DNA of 64,000 nt. Origin: Rhodopseudomonas pentothenatexigens. Its GTDB lineage: Bacteria; Pseudomonadota; Alphaproteobacteria; Rhizobiales; Xanthobacteraceae. The stretch covers positions 62,001 through 126,000 of the forward strand of contig NZ_UFQQ01000012.1 in the NCBI RefSeq assembly GCF_900218015.1. The letters are read 5' to 3'. The position numbers and the translations under genes are program-made. Within the stretch, counting starts at the first letter, position 1, and each line of letters opens with the position of its first letter. Positions 37,963 to 46,233 of the stretch are shown here, piece after piece. Below the pieces are notes generated by a model. It was given only the letters and a program-made list of their open reading frames with translations. It searched no databases and was not told the DNA's origin.

Positions 37963-38307
37963 TCACCGCCACCAAAGTTGGCCGAGCAGCAGCACCACCT
38001 CGCCTGCGACCACGCCGGCGAAGATCGAGCGGCGCGCCACCAAAAACACCGCGAAGCCGGCCGCAACAGATCCGTAGCGCAACAGCGGAGACACGCTGGC
38101 CAATGCGCCGGGCGGCAGGAACAGAATCTGGGCGATCACGCCGGCGAGGATCGCGGTGGCGACCGCGCGGACCCAGATCAGCAGCTCGGAGCCTTCGTCG
38201 ATGCCGCCGCCAAGCCACAGTCCGAGCATCCGCCAGACTTCGTTCGGCAGCACGCCGGCCAGCACCAGCACCAGCAGTGCCTGCCAGTCGCCGATGAAAT
38301 CGCTCAT
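37963..38307 (-). CDS. azlD: AzlD family branched-chain amino acid export subunit
   Basis: A 114-residue protein with four hydrophobic helices (LLVLVLAGVLPNEVWRMLG, AVATAILAGVIAQILF, AAGFAVFLVA, GVVAGEVVLLLG). It matches the small AzlD subunit that pairs with AzlC for amino acid efflux. Its ATG overlaps the azlC stop by four bases, so the two are translationally coupled. This version has a longer first loop than Bacillus AzlD. Confidence 0.88.
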   Translation of the reverse strand: MSDFIGDWQALLVLVLAGVLPNEVWRMLGLWLGGGIDEGSELLIWVRAVATAILAGVIAQILFLPPGALASVSPLLRYGSVAAGFAVFLVARRSIFAGVVAGEVVLLLGQLWWR

Positions 38308-39047
38308 GCCCGCCTCCGCCGCCGCAGCCGGTGGACGCCGTAGGCGATGGTGCCGGCGGAGACGCCGCTGATCAGCACGTCGACGCCGGTGTGCAGCAGC
38401 GCCACCAGCGGAAACAGCGCCAGCCCGAGCATCAGTGCGACGACGTCGGACAGTTCACGGCAATTGCGCGCGGTGGACAGCAGAAACGCCAGCGGCGTCA
38501 GCAGCAGGATCGCGGCGCCGAACGACCGCGGCAGGTTGGCCGCCAGCAGATAGCCGATCACATTGGCGATCAGGCACACCGCAATCAGGCCGGTGCCGAG
38601 CCCGTTGGCGAAGGCGATCCGACGCTCGCGCGGCACCTGCGGCAACAGCCGGAAACACTCGACCCACATCGTCACCGCGATGAAATGCGCCGGAAGCACG
38701 AGCTGCCGCAGCTTGGTGGTCGGCGTCTTCAGCATCGGCAGCACCGACACCACCATCGGAAACAGCCGGATCGCGCTGACCGTCACCGCGATCGCCGCCT
38801 GCACCGGCGTCGCCCCGGAGCCGAGCGAGGAGATCAGGATGATCTGCGCCGGACCGGCCCACACCAGGACCGTGCTCAGCAGCACCCAGCCGAGGCTGAA
38901 TTGGCTGTCGTGCGCGAGCGCGCCGATCCCGATGAAGGTGGCGAACAGCACCAGCGTCAGCACCGTGGTGCCGGCGGCGATCAGGCCGCGCAGGAAGGCG
39001 CGTCCGGCGCTGCGCCAATGCGGTGAGGTCGAAGGGGGAATGGGCAT
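38304..39047 (-). CDS. azlC: AzlC family branched-chain amino acid export permease
   Basis: A 247-residue membrane protein with about seven helices; the pattern GWVLLSTVLVWAGPAQIILISSLGSGATPVQAAIAVTVSAIRLFPMVVSVLP matches AzlC. It forms an exporter of branched-chain or related amino acids with the coupled AzlD. Polar head and basic tail (RLRRRRRA) are in line with an inside-positive topology. No regulator gene is adjacent. Confidence 0.9.
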   Translation of the reverse strand: MPIPPSTSPHWRSAGRAFLRGLIAAGTTVLTLVLFATFIGIGALAHDSQFSLGWVLLSTVLVWAGPAQIILISSLGSGATPVQAAIAVTVSAIRLFPMVVSVLPMLKTPTTKLRQLVLPAHFIAVTMWVECFRLLPQVPRERRIAFANGLGTGLIAVCLIANVIGYLLAANLPRSFGAAILLLTPLAFLLSTARNCRELSDVVALMLGLALFPLVALLHTGVDVLISGVSAGTIAYGVHRLRRRRRA

Positions 39048-39200
39048 GCGGTCTCTGCGAGCTTTGCGACCATACGCGCCATCGCTGGGCCGCGGTCAAG
39101 GCGCGACGTTTACGTTAACGACCGGTTTATGCCCCAGTCGAATTCAGGCGACGCCACCACCTCTGATAGAACAACACAACCATCGCGATAGGAGGCTGGG

Positions 39201-39560
39201 ATGGTCGATCGACGGAGCACATGCCGCCAGCGTGTCTACTACGGCGGCCGCCTGGCCTTTCACGAGCGAACCTCGACCTTCGACTGCATCGTCCGCAATT
39301 TCTCCGCGGGCGGCGCCAAGATCGAGATCGGCAATCCAGCGGCCGTCCCGGACACGGTCGAGCTGCTGATCGCGCGCCAGGGCGTCGCCTATTTCGGGCG
39401 GATCGTCTGGCGGCTCGAGAACCTGGCGGGCCTCGCTTTGAACGGGCCGCGGCGTCACGTGGCGTCGCTGCCGCTGGACATCGCCCTGCGGCTGCGAGCG
39501 ACCGAGCGCATCAATCGGCAACTCCGCGCCGAACTGATCCGGCTCCGATCCGTGTTCTGA
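39201..39560 (+). CDS. PilZ domain protein
   Basis: A 119-residue single PilZ domain. The c-di-GMP motifs are an RxxxR-like start (CRQRVYYGGRL) and VRNFSAGGAKIEI, matching the D/N-x-S-x-x-G element. PilZ proteins bind c-di-GMP and relay it to motility or surface systems. The Arg-rich carboxy end (LRLRATERINRQLRAELIRLR) forms a probable helix. It is free-standing; pleD in this window is one potential c-di-GMP source. Confidence 0.88.
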   Translation: MVDRRSTCRQRVYYGGRLAFHERTSTFDCIVRNFSAGGAKIEIGNPAAVPDTVELLIARQGVAYFGRIVWRLENLAGLALNGPRRHVASLPLDIALRLRATERINRQLRAELIRLRSVF

Positions 39561-39576
39561 CACAAGCGTCGCGCCG

Positions 39577-40629
39577 TCAGCCTCTGTTGCGCAGCACCAG
39601 ACAGGCCTGCCCTGCCCGGCGGATCTGCCTGCACAGATCGTCGGCCTCGCCGCGCGTGTCGGCACCGATCCGTACCTGGTAGAACGGCCGCGTGCCACGG
39701 CTGCGGAATACCGCCCTCAGCAGCGTCGGGTCACGTTCGCCGATCACCCCGCTCAAGCGTGTCATCGCCCGTGCATAGCTCGCCAGCGCGCGATCGCGAT
39801 TGAAGCCGGCGGCGAGCTGCACGCCCCACGGCCGGTCGGCGCCGAGTTTGACGCGCTGTTCGAGTTCGCGGACGAACGGATTCGGTGCGCGCTTCAGCAG
39901 CGCCATCAAGGTGCGGCAGTCGGTGTCGGCCCTGGTCTCCGGCAGCTTCGCGGCTCGGCCCGCTGCCGACCATTCCTCGACCGTGCTGCCGGTGATCGCC
40001 AGCACATAGTCGCGGGTCTGCGCCGGCATGCCGCCGGTGCCGGCGAGCCATTCCTGCACCCGCCGCGGCCCGGCATTGTAGGCCGCCGCGGCAAGCCCGA
40101 GATTGCCGAACTGGCCGCGCAGCTCCTTCAAGAACTCCGCCGACTTCGGCAAGGCCTGCACCGGATCGAACGGATCGAGCAACCGGCGCTCATCCGCAGT
40201 GCCGGGCATGAATTGCGCAATGCCTTGCGCGCGCTTGCCGCTCCGCGTCACCGGCCCAACCGCGTCGGGCTGGAATCGGCTCTCCTGCCAGATCACCCGG
40301 GCGAAAAACTCGAGCGGCAGATCGTGGGCCTTGGCCGCCGACTCGATCATCAGGCAGATCGAATCCCTGGTGCCGGCGTCGGTGGGCTTGTCCGCCGCAT
40401 CCTTCGGCTGGCCGGTCGGCGCAGCCGGGTCGGCTTGGACGGCGGGCTTCGCAACCTCTGCCGCCGGTCGGGACTCGGCCGGCTCGGAGGTTGCCGGAGC
40501 CCCGGTATCCGGCTCAGCCGTCGATGTCTCCGCGGCTCGCGCCGCCGGAAGCGCGAGCAGCGCAACGGCGACGACGGCAGCGACACCGATGCGCCATCGC
40601 CACTTCGTCATGCGCGGCTTCCCCATCAC
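39577..40629 (-). CDS. Lytic transglycosylase domain protein
   Basis: A 350-residue exported protein. A signal peptide (IGVAAVVAVALLALPAARA) is followed by a Pro/Ala/Thr-rich linker of about 50 residues, then a goose-lysozyme-like SLT domain (FARVIWQESRFQPDAVGP with catalytic Glu, GIAQFMPGTA, AAAYNAGPRRVQEWLAG). The last 70 residues (FYQVRIGADTRGEADDLCRQIRRAGQACLVLRN) look like a SPOR domain binding denuded glycan. It cleaves peptidoglycan, likely at division or assembly sites. Confidence 0.92.
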   Translation of the reverse strand: MMGKPRMTKWRWRIGVAAVVAVALLALPAARAAETSTAEPDTGAPATSEPAESRPAAEVAKPAVQADPAAPTGQPKDAADKPTDAGTRDSICLMIESAAKAHDLPLEFFARVIWQESRFQPDAVGPVTRSGKRAQGIAQFMPGTADERRLLDPFDPVQALPKSAEFLKELRGQFGNLGLAAAAYNAGPRRVQEWLAGTGGMPAQTRDYVLAITGSTVEEWSAAGRAAKLPETRADTDCRTLMALLKRAPNPFVRELEQRVKLGADRPWGVQLAAGFNRDRALASYARAMTRLSGVIGERDPTLLRAVFRSRGTRPFYQVRIGADTRGEADDLCRQIRRAGQACLVLRNRG

Positions 40630-40700
40630 ATGCGCGCTCCTTGACTCACCCGGTCAACCGGCTAGCAATTCGAAAACACTTGCACAAACGGGAACGCAGG

Positions 40701-41645
40701 ATGGCGGAAACCGATCCCCTCGCCGGCTTCGCGGCCGACGACGACGTGCCGATCCAATATATGGCTCGCACCCGCGCTTACTATCAGGCGATCGGCTACG
40801 ACGTGCCGTATCGCTGGGCGCACTATACCGGCTCGCCGTTCGCTCCATTGTCCAAGCCGCTGGCGCAATCCCGCGTCGCGCTGATCACCACCGCTGCGCC
40901 TTACGATCCCGATAAAGGCGATCAGGGGCCCGGCGCGGCCTATAACGGCGGCGCCAAGTTCTATCAGGTCTATGACGGCGACACTTCGCGCGATCACGAC
41001 CTGCGCATCTCTCACATCGCCTATGACCGCACCCACACCACCGCCACCGACAGCGGCACCTGGTTTCCGCTGCCGCAGCTTCGCCGGCTGGCGAACGAAG
41101 GCCGGCTGGTCCTGGCACCGCGCTTCTTCGGTGCGCCGACCAACCGCAGCCATCGCGTCACCATCGAAACCGACGCGCCGGAGATCCTGGCGCGCTGCAA
41201 GGCCGACGGCGTCGAGGCCGCGGTGCTGGTGCCGAATTGTCCGGTCTGCCATCAGACCGTGTCTCTGGTGGCGCGGCATCTCGAGGCGGGCGGCATCGCC
41301 ACCGTGGTGATGGGCTGCGCCAAGGACATCGTCGAGCACGCCGCCGCGCCGCGGTTTCTGTTCAGCGATTTCCCGCTCGGCAATTCGGCCGGCAAGCCAC
41401 ACGACGACGCATCGCAGGCGTTCACGCTGGATCTGGCGCTGCGCCTTCTCGAGTCCGCGCCGGCGGCGCAGACGACGGTGCAGTCGCCGCTGCGCTGGCG
41501 CGACGATCCGTCGTGGAAGCGCGACTACAACAACGTCGCCAATCTCGGCGCCGAGGAACTGGCGCGGCGACGCGCCGAATTCGACGCCCAAAAACAACGC
41601 GCCCGCGCGCTGCGCGAGGGCGTCGATTCATCAGCCTCGGACTGA
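40701..41645 (+). CDS. GrdB/PrdB-type reductase family protein, Cys version
   Basis: A 314-residue soluble protein matching the glycine/sarcosine/betaine/D-proline reductase B family: VALITTAAPYDP, YNGGAKFYQVYDGD, RISHIAYDRTHTT, and CPVCHQT with Cys180 and Cys183 followed by SLVARHLEAGGIATVVM. The selenocysteine of clostridial enzymes is absent and only a CxxC is seen. No gene for the A or C components lies nearby, so classical Stickland reduction is unlikely; the role is unknown. It is convergent with the nitrilase. Confidence 0.8.
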   Translation: MAETDPLAGFAADDDVPIQYMARTRAYYQAIGYDVPYRWAHYTGSPFAPLSKPLAQSRVALITTAAPYDPDKGDQGPGAAYNGGAKFYQVYDGDTSRDHDLRISHIAYDRTHTTATDSGTWFPLPQLRRLANEGRLVLAPRFFGAPTNRSHRVTIETDAPEILARCKADGVEAAVLVPNCPVCHQTVSLVARHLEAGGIATVVMGCAKDIVEHAAAPRFLFSDFPLGNSAGKPHDDASQAFTLDLALRLLESAPAAQTTVQSPLRWRDDPSWKRDYNNVANLGAEELARRRAEFDAQKQRARALREGVDSSASD

Positions 41646-41684
41646 CGGGGAAATCGTCTCAGCCCGGCCGTCCGTGTGGACTGA

Positions 41685-42776
41685 TCAGGATGTTTGGGCT
41701 GTCACGACGCCGGAGCCGGCTCGGTGGTCGACTTCCACCTCGCCGTCCACCGGCAGCGCGAAGTGCTCGACGCGACGGGCCGGCTTGCGATTGAGCAGCA
41801 ACCGCGTCACGTCCGGCCGCGAGTAGTGGCCGGCGGGATCGGCGGCATTCTTGGCGACCCCGATCGCCGCAAGATCGATGTCGGCATACAGCAGCCCTTC
41901 CTGATCCGGCGGCAGCTTCGCCGCCAACATGCTGCCGTCCGGCCCGAAGATCGTGGCATGGCCACCGCCGGCGTGCAGCAATCCGTGCTTGGCTTCGCGA
42001 TCGCACATGTCCTCGATCATCGCCGGCGAGACGGTGGCGCACGGCGCCAGCACGAAGCACGAGCCTTCCACCGCATAGACCCGCGACGCGGCGTTGTTCA
42101 CTTCCCAGCCGAGAGCCGGCGCGAACGGATCGTACAGCGAGAAGCTCGGCCACGACGCGACATGGACCTGTTCGTTCTGGGCGTACATCGCGTATTTCGA
42201 CAGCGGCTGCAGATGCTCCCAGCAGCACAGCGCCCCGAGCCGGCCGATGTCCGGGCGATCGAACACCGCCAGATCGCTGCCGTCGCCCTCGCCATACACC
42301 GTGCGCTCGGCATGGGTGGGGCGCAGCTTGCGGCGCTTGGCGACGGTCTCGCCGTCGGGCCCGATGATCCATTGCGCGATGTAGAGGCTGCCGCCGTCGC
42401 GCTCCGACAGGCCGAGCACCGCGGTCAGTCCGGCGCGCTCGACCGCGGCGCGCAGCTTGTCGGCCTGCGGCGAGTCGTAGCTCAGCGAGTTGTCGAAGTA
42501 GCGCTGGACGAAGCCGCGGCCGATCGCCCAGGCCGGCGAGTCCAGCCAGATGTACCAGGGATAGCCCGGGATGAAGACTTCGGGAAACGCGATCAGTTTC
42601 GCGCCATTGGCTGCCGCTTCTTCGATCAACGCGATGGTCTTGTCGACCGTCGCATCGAGGTCGAGCCACACCGGCGCCGCCTGGACGACTGCTACTTTGT
42701 ATTTCGGATGCTGAAGTCCCACTGCAACCTCCTCGTCATGCACTGCACGGTTGATCATCGAATTCGATCCGTGCAT
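41685..42776 (-). CDS. Aliphatic nitrilase
   Basis: A 363-residue nitrilase-superfamily enzyme. The catalytic Glu66 (IAFPEVFIPGYPW), Lys150 (KRRKLRPTHAERTVYGEGDGSDL) and Cys185 (GALCCWEHLQP) are all intact; the CWEH motif is the signature of true nitrilases, which turn nitriles into acids plus ammonia. The length and the Lys-region sequence fit the arylacetonitrilase/aliphatic subclass; the substrate is inferred only. It is divergent from an AraC regulator, which probably controls it. Two ATG starts (42776, 42758) are possible. Confidence 0.93.
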   Translation of the reverse strand: MHGSNSMINRAVHDEEVAVGLQHPKYKVAVVQAAPVWLDLDATVDKTIALIEEAAANGAKLIAFPEVFIPGYPWYIWLDSPAWAIGRGFVQRYFDNSLSYDSPQADKLRAAVERAGLTAVLGLSERDGGSLYIAQWIIGPDGETVAKRRKLRPTHAERTVYGEGDGSDLAVFDRPDIGRLGALCCWEHLQPLSKYAMYAQNEQVHVASWPSFSLYDPFAPALGWEVNNAASRVYAVEGSCFVLAPCATVSPAMIEDMCDREAKHGLLHAGGGHATIFGPDGSMLAAKLPPDQEGLLYADIDLAAIGVAKNAADPAGHYSRPDVTRLLLNRKPARRVEHFALPVDGEVEVDHRAGSGVVTAQTS

Positions 42777-42868
42777 CCTATCGAGGCTCGGGCGGCGATA
42801 CTCGTTCGAGACGGAAGGAAAACTCGACTCGTTCCGGTAGCAGGCGAGCCAGCTCAGGGAGAACGACG

Positions 42869-43819
42869 ATGCCGACCCTGTTCTCGGCGGACGATGCGGC
42901 GCCCCACAGGCGGCTCGCGCTGTGGCAGGACATCATCTGCGACGTCTATGTTCAGCTCGACTGCTCGTCGAATCTCGGGAGTTCGTTTCACGGCTCGGTG
43001 TCGAGCGGCGCGCTCGGCCGCGCTCTGTGCTCGACCGTGTCGTCCTGCGCGCAGCGCGTCGCCCGTACGCCGGCGCGGATCGCCTGCGCCCGGGAAGAGT
43101 CAGTGCTGTTCGCGCTCGGCACGACGGGACACGGCGGCGTCGTTCAGGACGGACGCGAAGCCGTGATCCGTCCAGGCGAGTTCGCGTTCTACGATACGAC
43201 GCGCCCCTACGAGCTGCAGTTCGACGGCGACTTTTCGCAGCGCATCCTGCAGGTGCCGCGCGAGATGATCGCTCGCCGGATCCGCACCGAGGAACTGACC
43301 GCGACGACCTTCAGCTCCGCGCGTCCGCTCGACAAGCTCGCTTACGACTTCATCGCCTCGATCTGCGCGCTCGCCGACCGGGTCGATCACGACACCGCCG
43401 ACCGGCTCACCGAACAGGCCGTCGACCTGGTGGCGATGGTGATCGCCGACCGTCTCGACGGGAGGCGGCCCGCGACGTCGCACCGTGCCGCAATGCTGTA
43501 TCGCCTCAAGGCACATATCCACAGCCGGCTGCACGATCCGGAATTGTCGGCGGCCGGGGTGGCAGCGGCGCTCGGCATGTCACCCCGCTACGTCAGCGAT
43601 CTGTTCGCCGGCGACGCCACCTCGTTCCAGCGCTACGTGCTGGCGCAGCGGCTGGAGCGATGCGCGCGCGACCTTGTCGCGCCGCGTCTGGCCGGCCGCC
43701 GGATCGGCGAGATCGCGTTCGCCTGGGGCTTCAATGACCTGTCGCATTTCGGCCGAGTGTTCCGCGAGCGCTACGGTGTTTCACCCCGCGACTACCGGCA
43801 CGGCAGGCCGACATATTAG
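42869..43819 (+). CDS. AraC family regulator, probably of the divergent nitrilase
   Basis: A 316-residue regulator with an AraC_binding_2-type amino domain (residues about 1-180; REAVIRPGEFAFYDTTRPYELQF) and a carboxy-terminal double helix-turn-helix (LSAAGVAAALGMSPRYVSDLFAG and IGEIAFAWGFNDLSHFGRVFRERYGVSPRDYR). This layout is shared by NitR/FeaR regulators that respond to aromatic or nitrile inducers. An AGGGAG site lies before the ATG. The 90-bp divergent gap to the nitrilase likely holds the operators. Confidence 0.9.
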   Translation: MPTLFSADDAAPHRRLALWQDIICDVYVQLDCSSNLGSSFHGSVSSGALGRALCSTVSSCAQRVARTPARIACAREESVLFALGTTGHGGVVQDGREAVIRPGEFAFYDTTRPYELQFDGDFSQRILQVPREMIARRIRTEELTATTFSSARPLDKLAYDFIASICALADRVDHDTADRLTEQAVDLVAMVIADRLDGRRPATSHRAAMLYRLKAHIHSRLHDPELSAAGVAAALGMSPRYVSDLFAGDATSFQRYVLAQRLERCARDLVAPRLAGRRIGEIAFAWGFNDLSHFGRVFRERYGVSPRDYRHGRPTY

Positions 43820-43964
43820 TCGGCACGCGCCGCAGTATCCCATTCTCCGCAAGTCACCTTTCCGGCAATTGCCACATCGCTTGGATGCACTAAAACGTCG
43901 GGCCTGACACCACGATCCGGCCCGCGCCTGCGGCTGCGTCGCCGATCTGCAGAGGACGACGACC

Positions 43965-44372
43965 ATCAAGCGCAAGCAACCCAAACAGCGTCGGCCGAAG
44001 AAAAAGCACCACGGCGGCCAAAGCGCGCCGCGCCCGTCTGCCGCCGCGCGCGCGCAGGAGCCAGGCGAGGACGCTGCCGCCTCTCCGGGCACCGATACTG
44101 CACCGGCGCCGGCAGCAGCGACACCGGCCAAGCCTGCGCCGGCACCCGCTGACGCGCGTCCGGCGTCGCCTGCCGCCAAACCGCCGGTCGCATCCAGACC
44201 GCAGCCGGGCCCTAGACCGGTCCAACCGGCGAGTAAGGCAGTAAAGCCGGTTCGGGGTACCGGACAAGCAGCACCGGCCGCTGCCGCCGCTGCTCCCGCA
44301 GCTTCGCGACTGGGGGCGGCACGCGCCGGTTTCCTGCCGCTGACGCTGCTGCTGGGAGCCTGCGACAGTCTG
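43965..44372 (+). other. In-frame extension of the glycosyltransferase with candidate ATC start
   Basis: The frame of the next gene is open without stop from 43908. It encodes a Lys/Arg-rich head (KRKQPKQRRPKKKHH) and an Ala/Pro-rich low-complexity stretch of about 110 residues. There is no ATG, GTG or TTG before 44373. However, ATC at 43965 is preceded at eight bases by AGAGGA, an excellent ribosome site, and one change would make it ATG. Either a rare start codon is used or the ancestral start was lost. Confidence 0.55.
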
Positions 44373-46154
44373 ATGGAGATGCTGCGCAACCGGCCGCAGC
44401 GACTGCTGCTGTGGGTGCTCGGCCTGTACGGCACATTGTGGTTCGTCAGTGCCGTCAGCTTCACCGGCCTGCCGGCGGTCGGCTACGAGATGGCGCTGTT
44501 CGGCAACGAGTTGCAGGGCGGCTACTGGAAGTATCCGCCGCTCGCGCCATGGCTGACAGAGCTCGCCTCGCTCGCGACCGGGCGATGGAACGGCGCGCAG
44601 CTTCTGCTCGCGCTCGGCTCGGCGCTGATGACGCTGGCGCTGCTGTGGCGCCTCGGCGCCGCGATCGTCGGCGGCACCGGAGCCACCCTCGCGGTGGCGC
44701 TGACGATCCTGATCGGCTGTTTCGGGCCGCAGGTCACCGCCTACGATCCTGCGATCGCCAGCCTGCCGTTCGGAGTGGCGGTGGTCTTACTCTACCGCAA
44801 GGCCATTTTCCAGGAAGCCCGATCGAACTGGATCGCGCTCGGCGTCACCTCCGCGCTGTTGATCGCCGCCAATCATGCCGGCGCGGCGCTGATCCTGGTG
44901 CTCGCCGGACATCTTTTGCTGACCGCCGATGGCCGCCGCAGGCTGCTGTCGGCCGGACCAGGCATCGCCGCAGCCGCCTGCTTCGTCGTTCTGCTGCCGC
45001 ATCTGATGTGGCTGGCGCAGGCCAACACCGCCTCAGCTGTTCCCGGCGACGCCGCTGGTCCGCTGTGGCCACGGGTTGGAACCGCCTTTGCGTTCGTGTT
45101 CGGACAGGTTGGCCTCAATCTCGGACTGATCGTGATCGCGGGGCTGGCGTTGATCCCGCGCTTGCCGCTGCAGGGCGAACCGGCGGGCCTCGACCTCACG
45201 GCGCCGAGCCGCTTCGACCGGTCGCTGTTGCTGTCGGTGGCGGTGCTGCCGTCGTTGCTGGTCGCGATCGGCAGCGTGTTCGGCTGGTTCAGCATCGGCG
45301 CCTATACCGGCAGCGCGCTGATTGCATTCTCCGGCCTGGCGCTGGTCGCGCTGTTGCCGGCGCATCTGACCATCCGGGCGCCACGGCTGGCGGTCGCGGC
45401 GTGGCTGCTGGTGCTGTTCGGGGTACCGATCGGCTACGCGACCTCGACCTACTCGCGTGCTTATGGCAGCGGCCCGGTGCCGACCGAGCTGTACCCGGCG
45501 CGGGCGCTGTCCACCGCGATGCAATCGGTCTGGAAGAGCCGGACCACACGTCCGCTCGACATCGTGACCGGCAGCACCCGTGAGGCCGGGTTCGTCGCCG
45601 CCTACGCGTCACCGCGCCCCTCGGTGTTCATCGACGCCGATTTCGCCAAGAGCCCCTGGATCACGCCGCAGCGTCTGAAACAGTCCGGAACGCTGGTGGT
45701 GTGGACCACCGACGAGTTCAGCCGAACCGACGTGCTGCCCCCACCGTATCGCGCCGCGCTCGGCGACACCCCGCCGCTGATTGGCACCATGGTGCTGCCG
45801 CTCGGCGGTGGAAAGCTGAAGGCCTATGGCTGGGCGATGATCGCGCCGGAAGGCGTGGTGGTGCCGGCCCCGGCGTCGCCGACACCGCCTGCGCAGGCCG
45901 CACCACCGCCGCCGGCTCCGCCGACACCTGTTCCAGCGCTGCCTCCGCCGCCCGCTGCCGCACCGTCGGCTGCTGCGCCGGCGCCAGCAGCGCCGCAGCC
46001 TGCAGCGCCGACATCGGCCTCGCCGATTCCGGCCGCCGAGCCGTCCCCCGCTCCGGCCGCCCCGACGACGCCGGCCCCAACGACTCCAGCCCCCATGCCG
46101 GCGGACGAGCGGCCGTCGCCGGCGGGCCCCCCACCCGCACGGCCGTCGCAGTGA
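44373..46154 (+). CDS. Membrane glycosyltransferase family 39-like protein
   Basis: At least 593 residues with about ten membrane helices. The first loop (VGYEMALFGNELQGGYWKYPPLAPWLTELA) carries the acidic and KYPPL features of ArnT/PMT-type (GT39/83) transferases, which move sugars from polyprenyl phosphates. A periplasmic domain (residues about 350-470) and a Pro/Ala-rich tail of about 100 residues follow. The gene probably begins upstream (see the extension at 43965), giving a protein with low-complexity segments at both ends. A bidirectional terminator follows. Confidence 0.85.
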   Translation: MEMLRNRPQRLLLWVLGLYGTLWFVSAVSFTGLPAVGYEMALFGNELQGGYWKYPPLAPWLTELASLATGRWNGAQLLLALGSALMTLALLWRLGAAIVGGTGATLAVALTILIGCFGPQVTAYDPAIASLPFGVAVVLLYRKAIFQEARSNWIALGVTSALLIAANHAGAALILVLAGHLLLTADGRRRLLSAGPGIAAAACFVVLLPHLMWLAQANTASAVPGDAAGPLWPRVGTAFAFVFGQVGLNLGLIVIAGLALIPRLPLQGEPAGLDLTAPSRFDRSLLLSVAVLPSLLVAIGSVFGWFSIGAYTGSALIAFSGLALVALLPAHLTIRAPRLAVAAWLLVLFGVPIGYATSTYSRAYGSGPVPTELYPARALSTAMQSVWKSRTTRPLDIVTGSTREAGFVAAYASPRPSVFIDADFAKSPWITPQRLKQSGTLVVWTTDEFSRTDVLPPPYRAALGDTPPLIGTMVLPLGGGKLKAYGWAMIAPEGVVVPAPASPTPPAQAAPPPPAPPTPVPALPPPPAAAPSAAAPAPAAPQPAAPTSASPIPAAEPSPAPAAPTTPAPTTPAPMPADERPSPAGPPPARPSQ

Positions 46155-46180
46155 AGGCGAGCAAGCAGCTCCACAAACGA

Positions 46181-46216
46181 CGAGGCCGGCGATCGCTCGC
46201 CGGCCTCGCTGATTTT
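46181..46216. terminator. Bidirectional terminator between glycosyltransferase and clpA
   Basis: A perfect 12-bp stem (CGAGGCCGGCGA / TCGCCGGCCTCG) with a TCGC loop lies between two convergent stop codons, with TTTT shortly after it on the plus strand and GTTTG on the minus strand. Confidence 0.75.
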
Positions 46217-46233
46217 GATCGTCTGGCTTCCGG

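Noticed and set aside
43781-44464. A minus-strand frame of 227 codons over the upstream part of the glycosyltransferase
   Set aside because: It is Gly/Ala low-complexity antisense to the in-frame Ala/Pro stretch, and overlaps the AraC gene end.
45880-46150. CCGGC/GCACCG-rich repetitive stretch as a possible repeat array
   Set aside because: It encodes the Pro/Ala-rich tail of the membrane glycosyltransferase; there is no constant repeat unit or spacer as in a CRISPR or VNTR.
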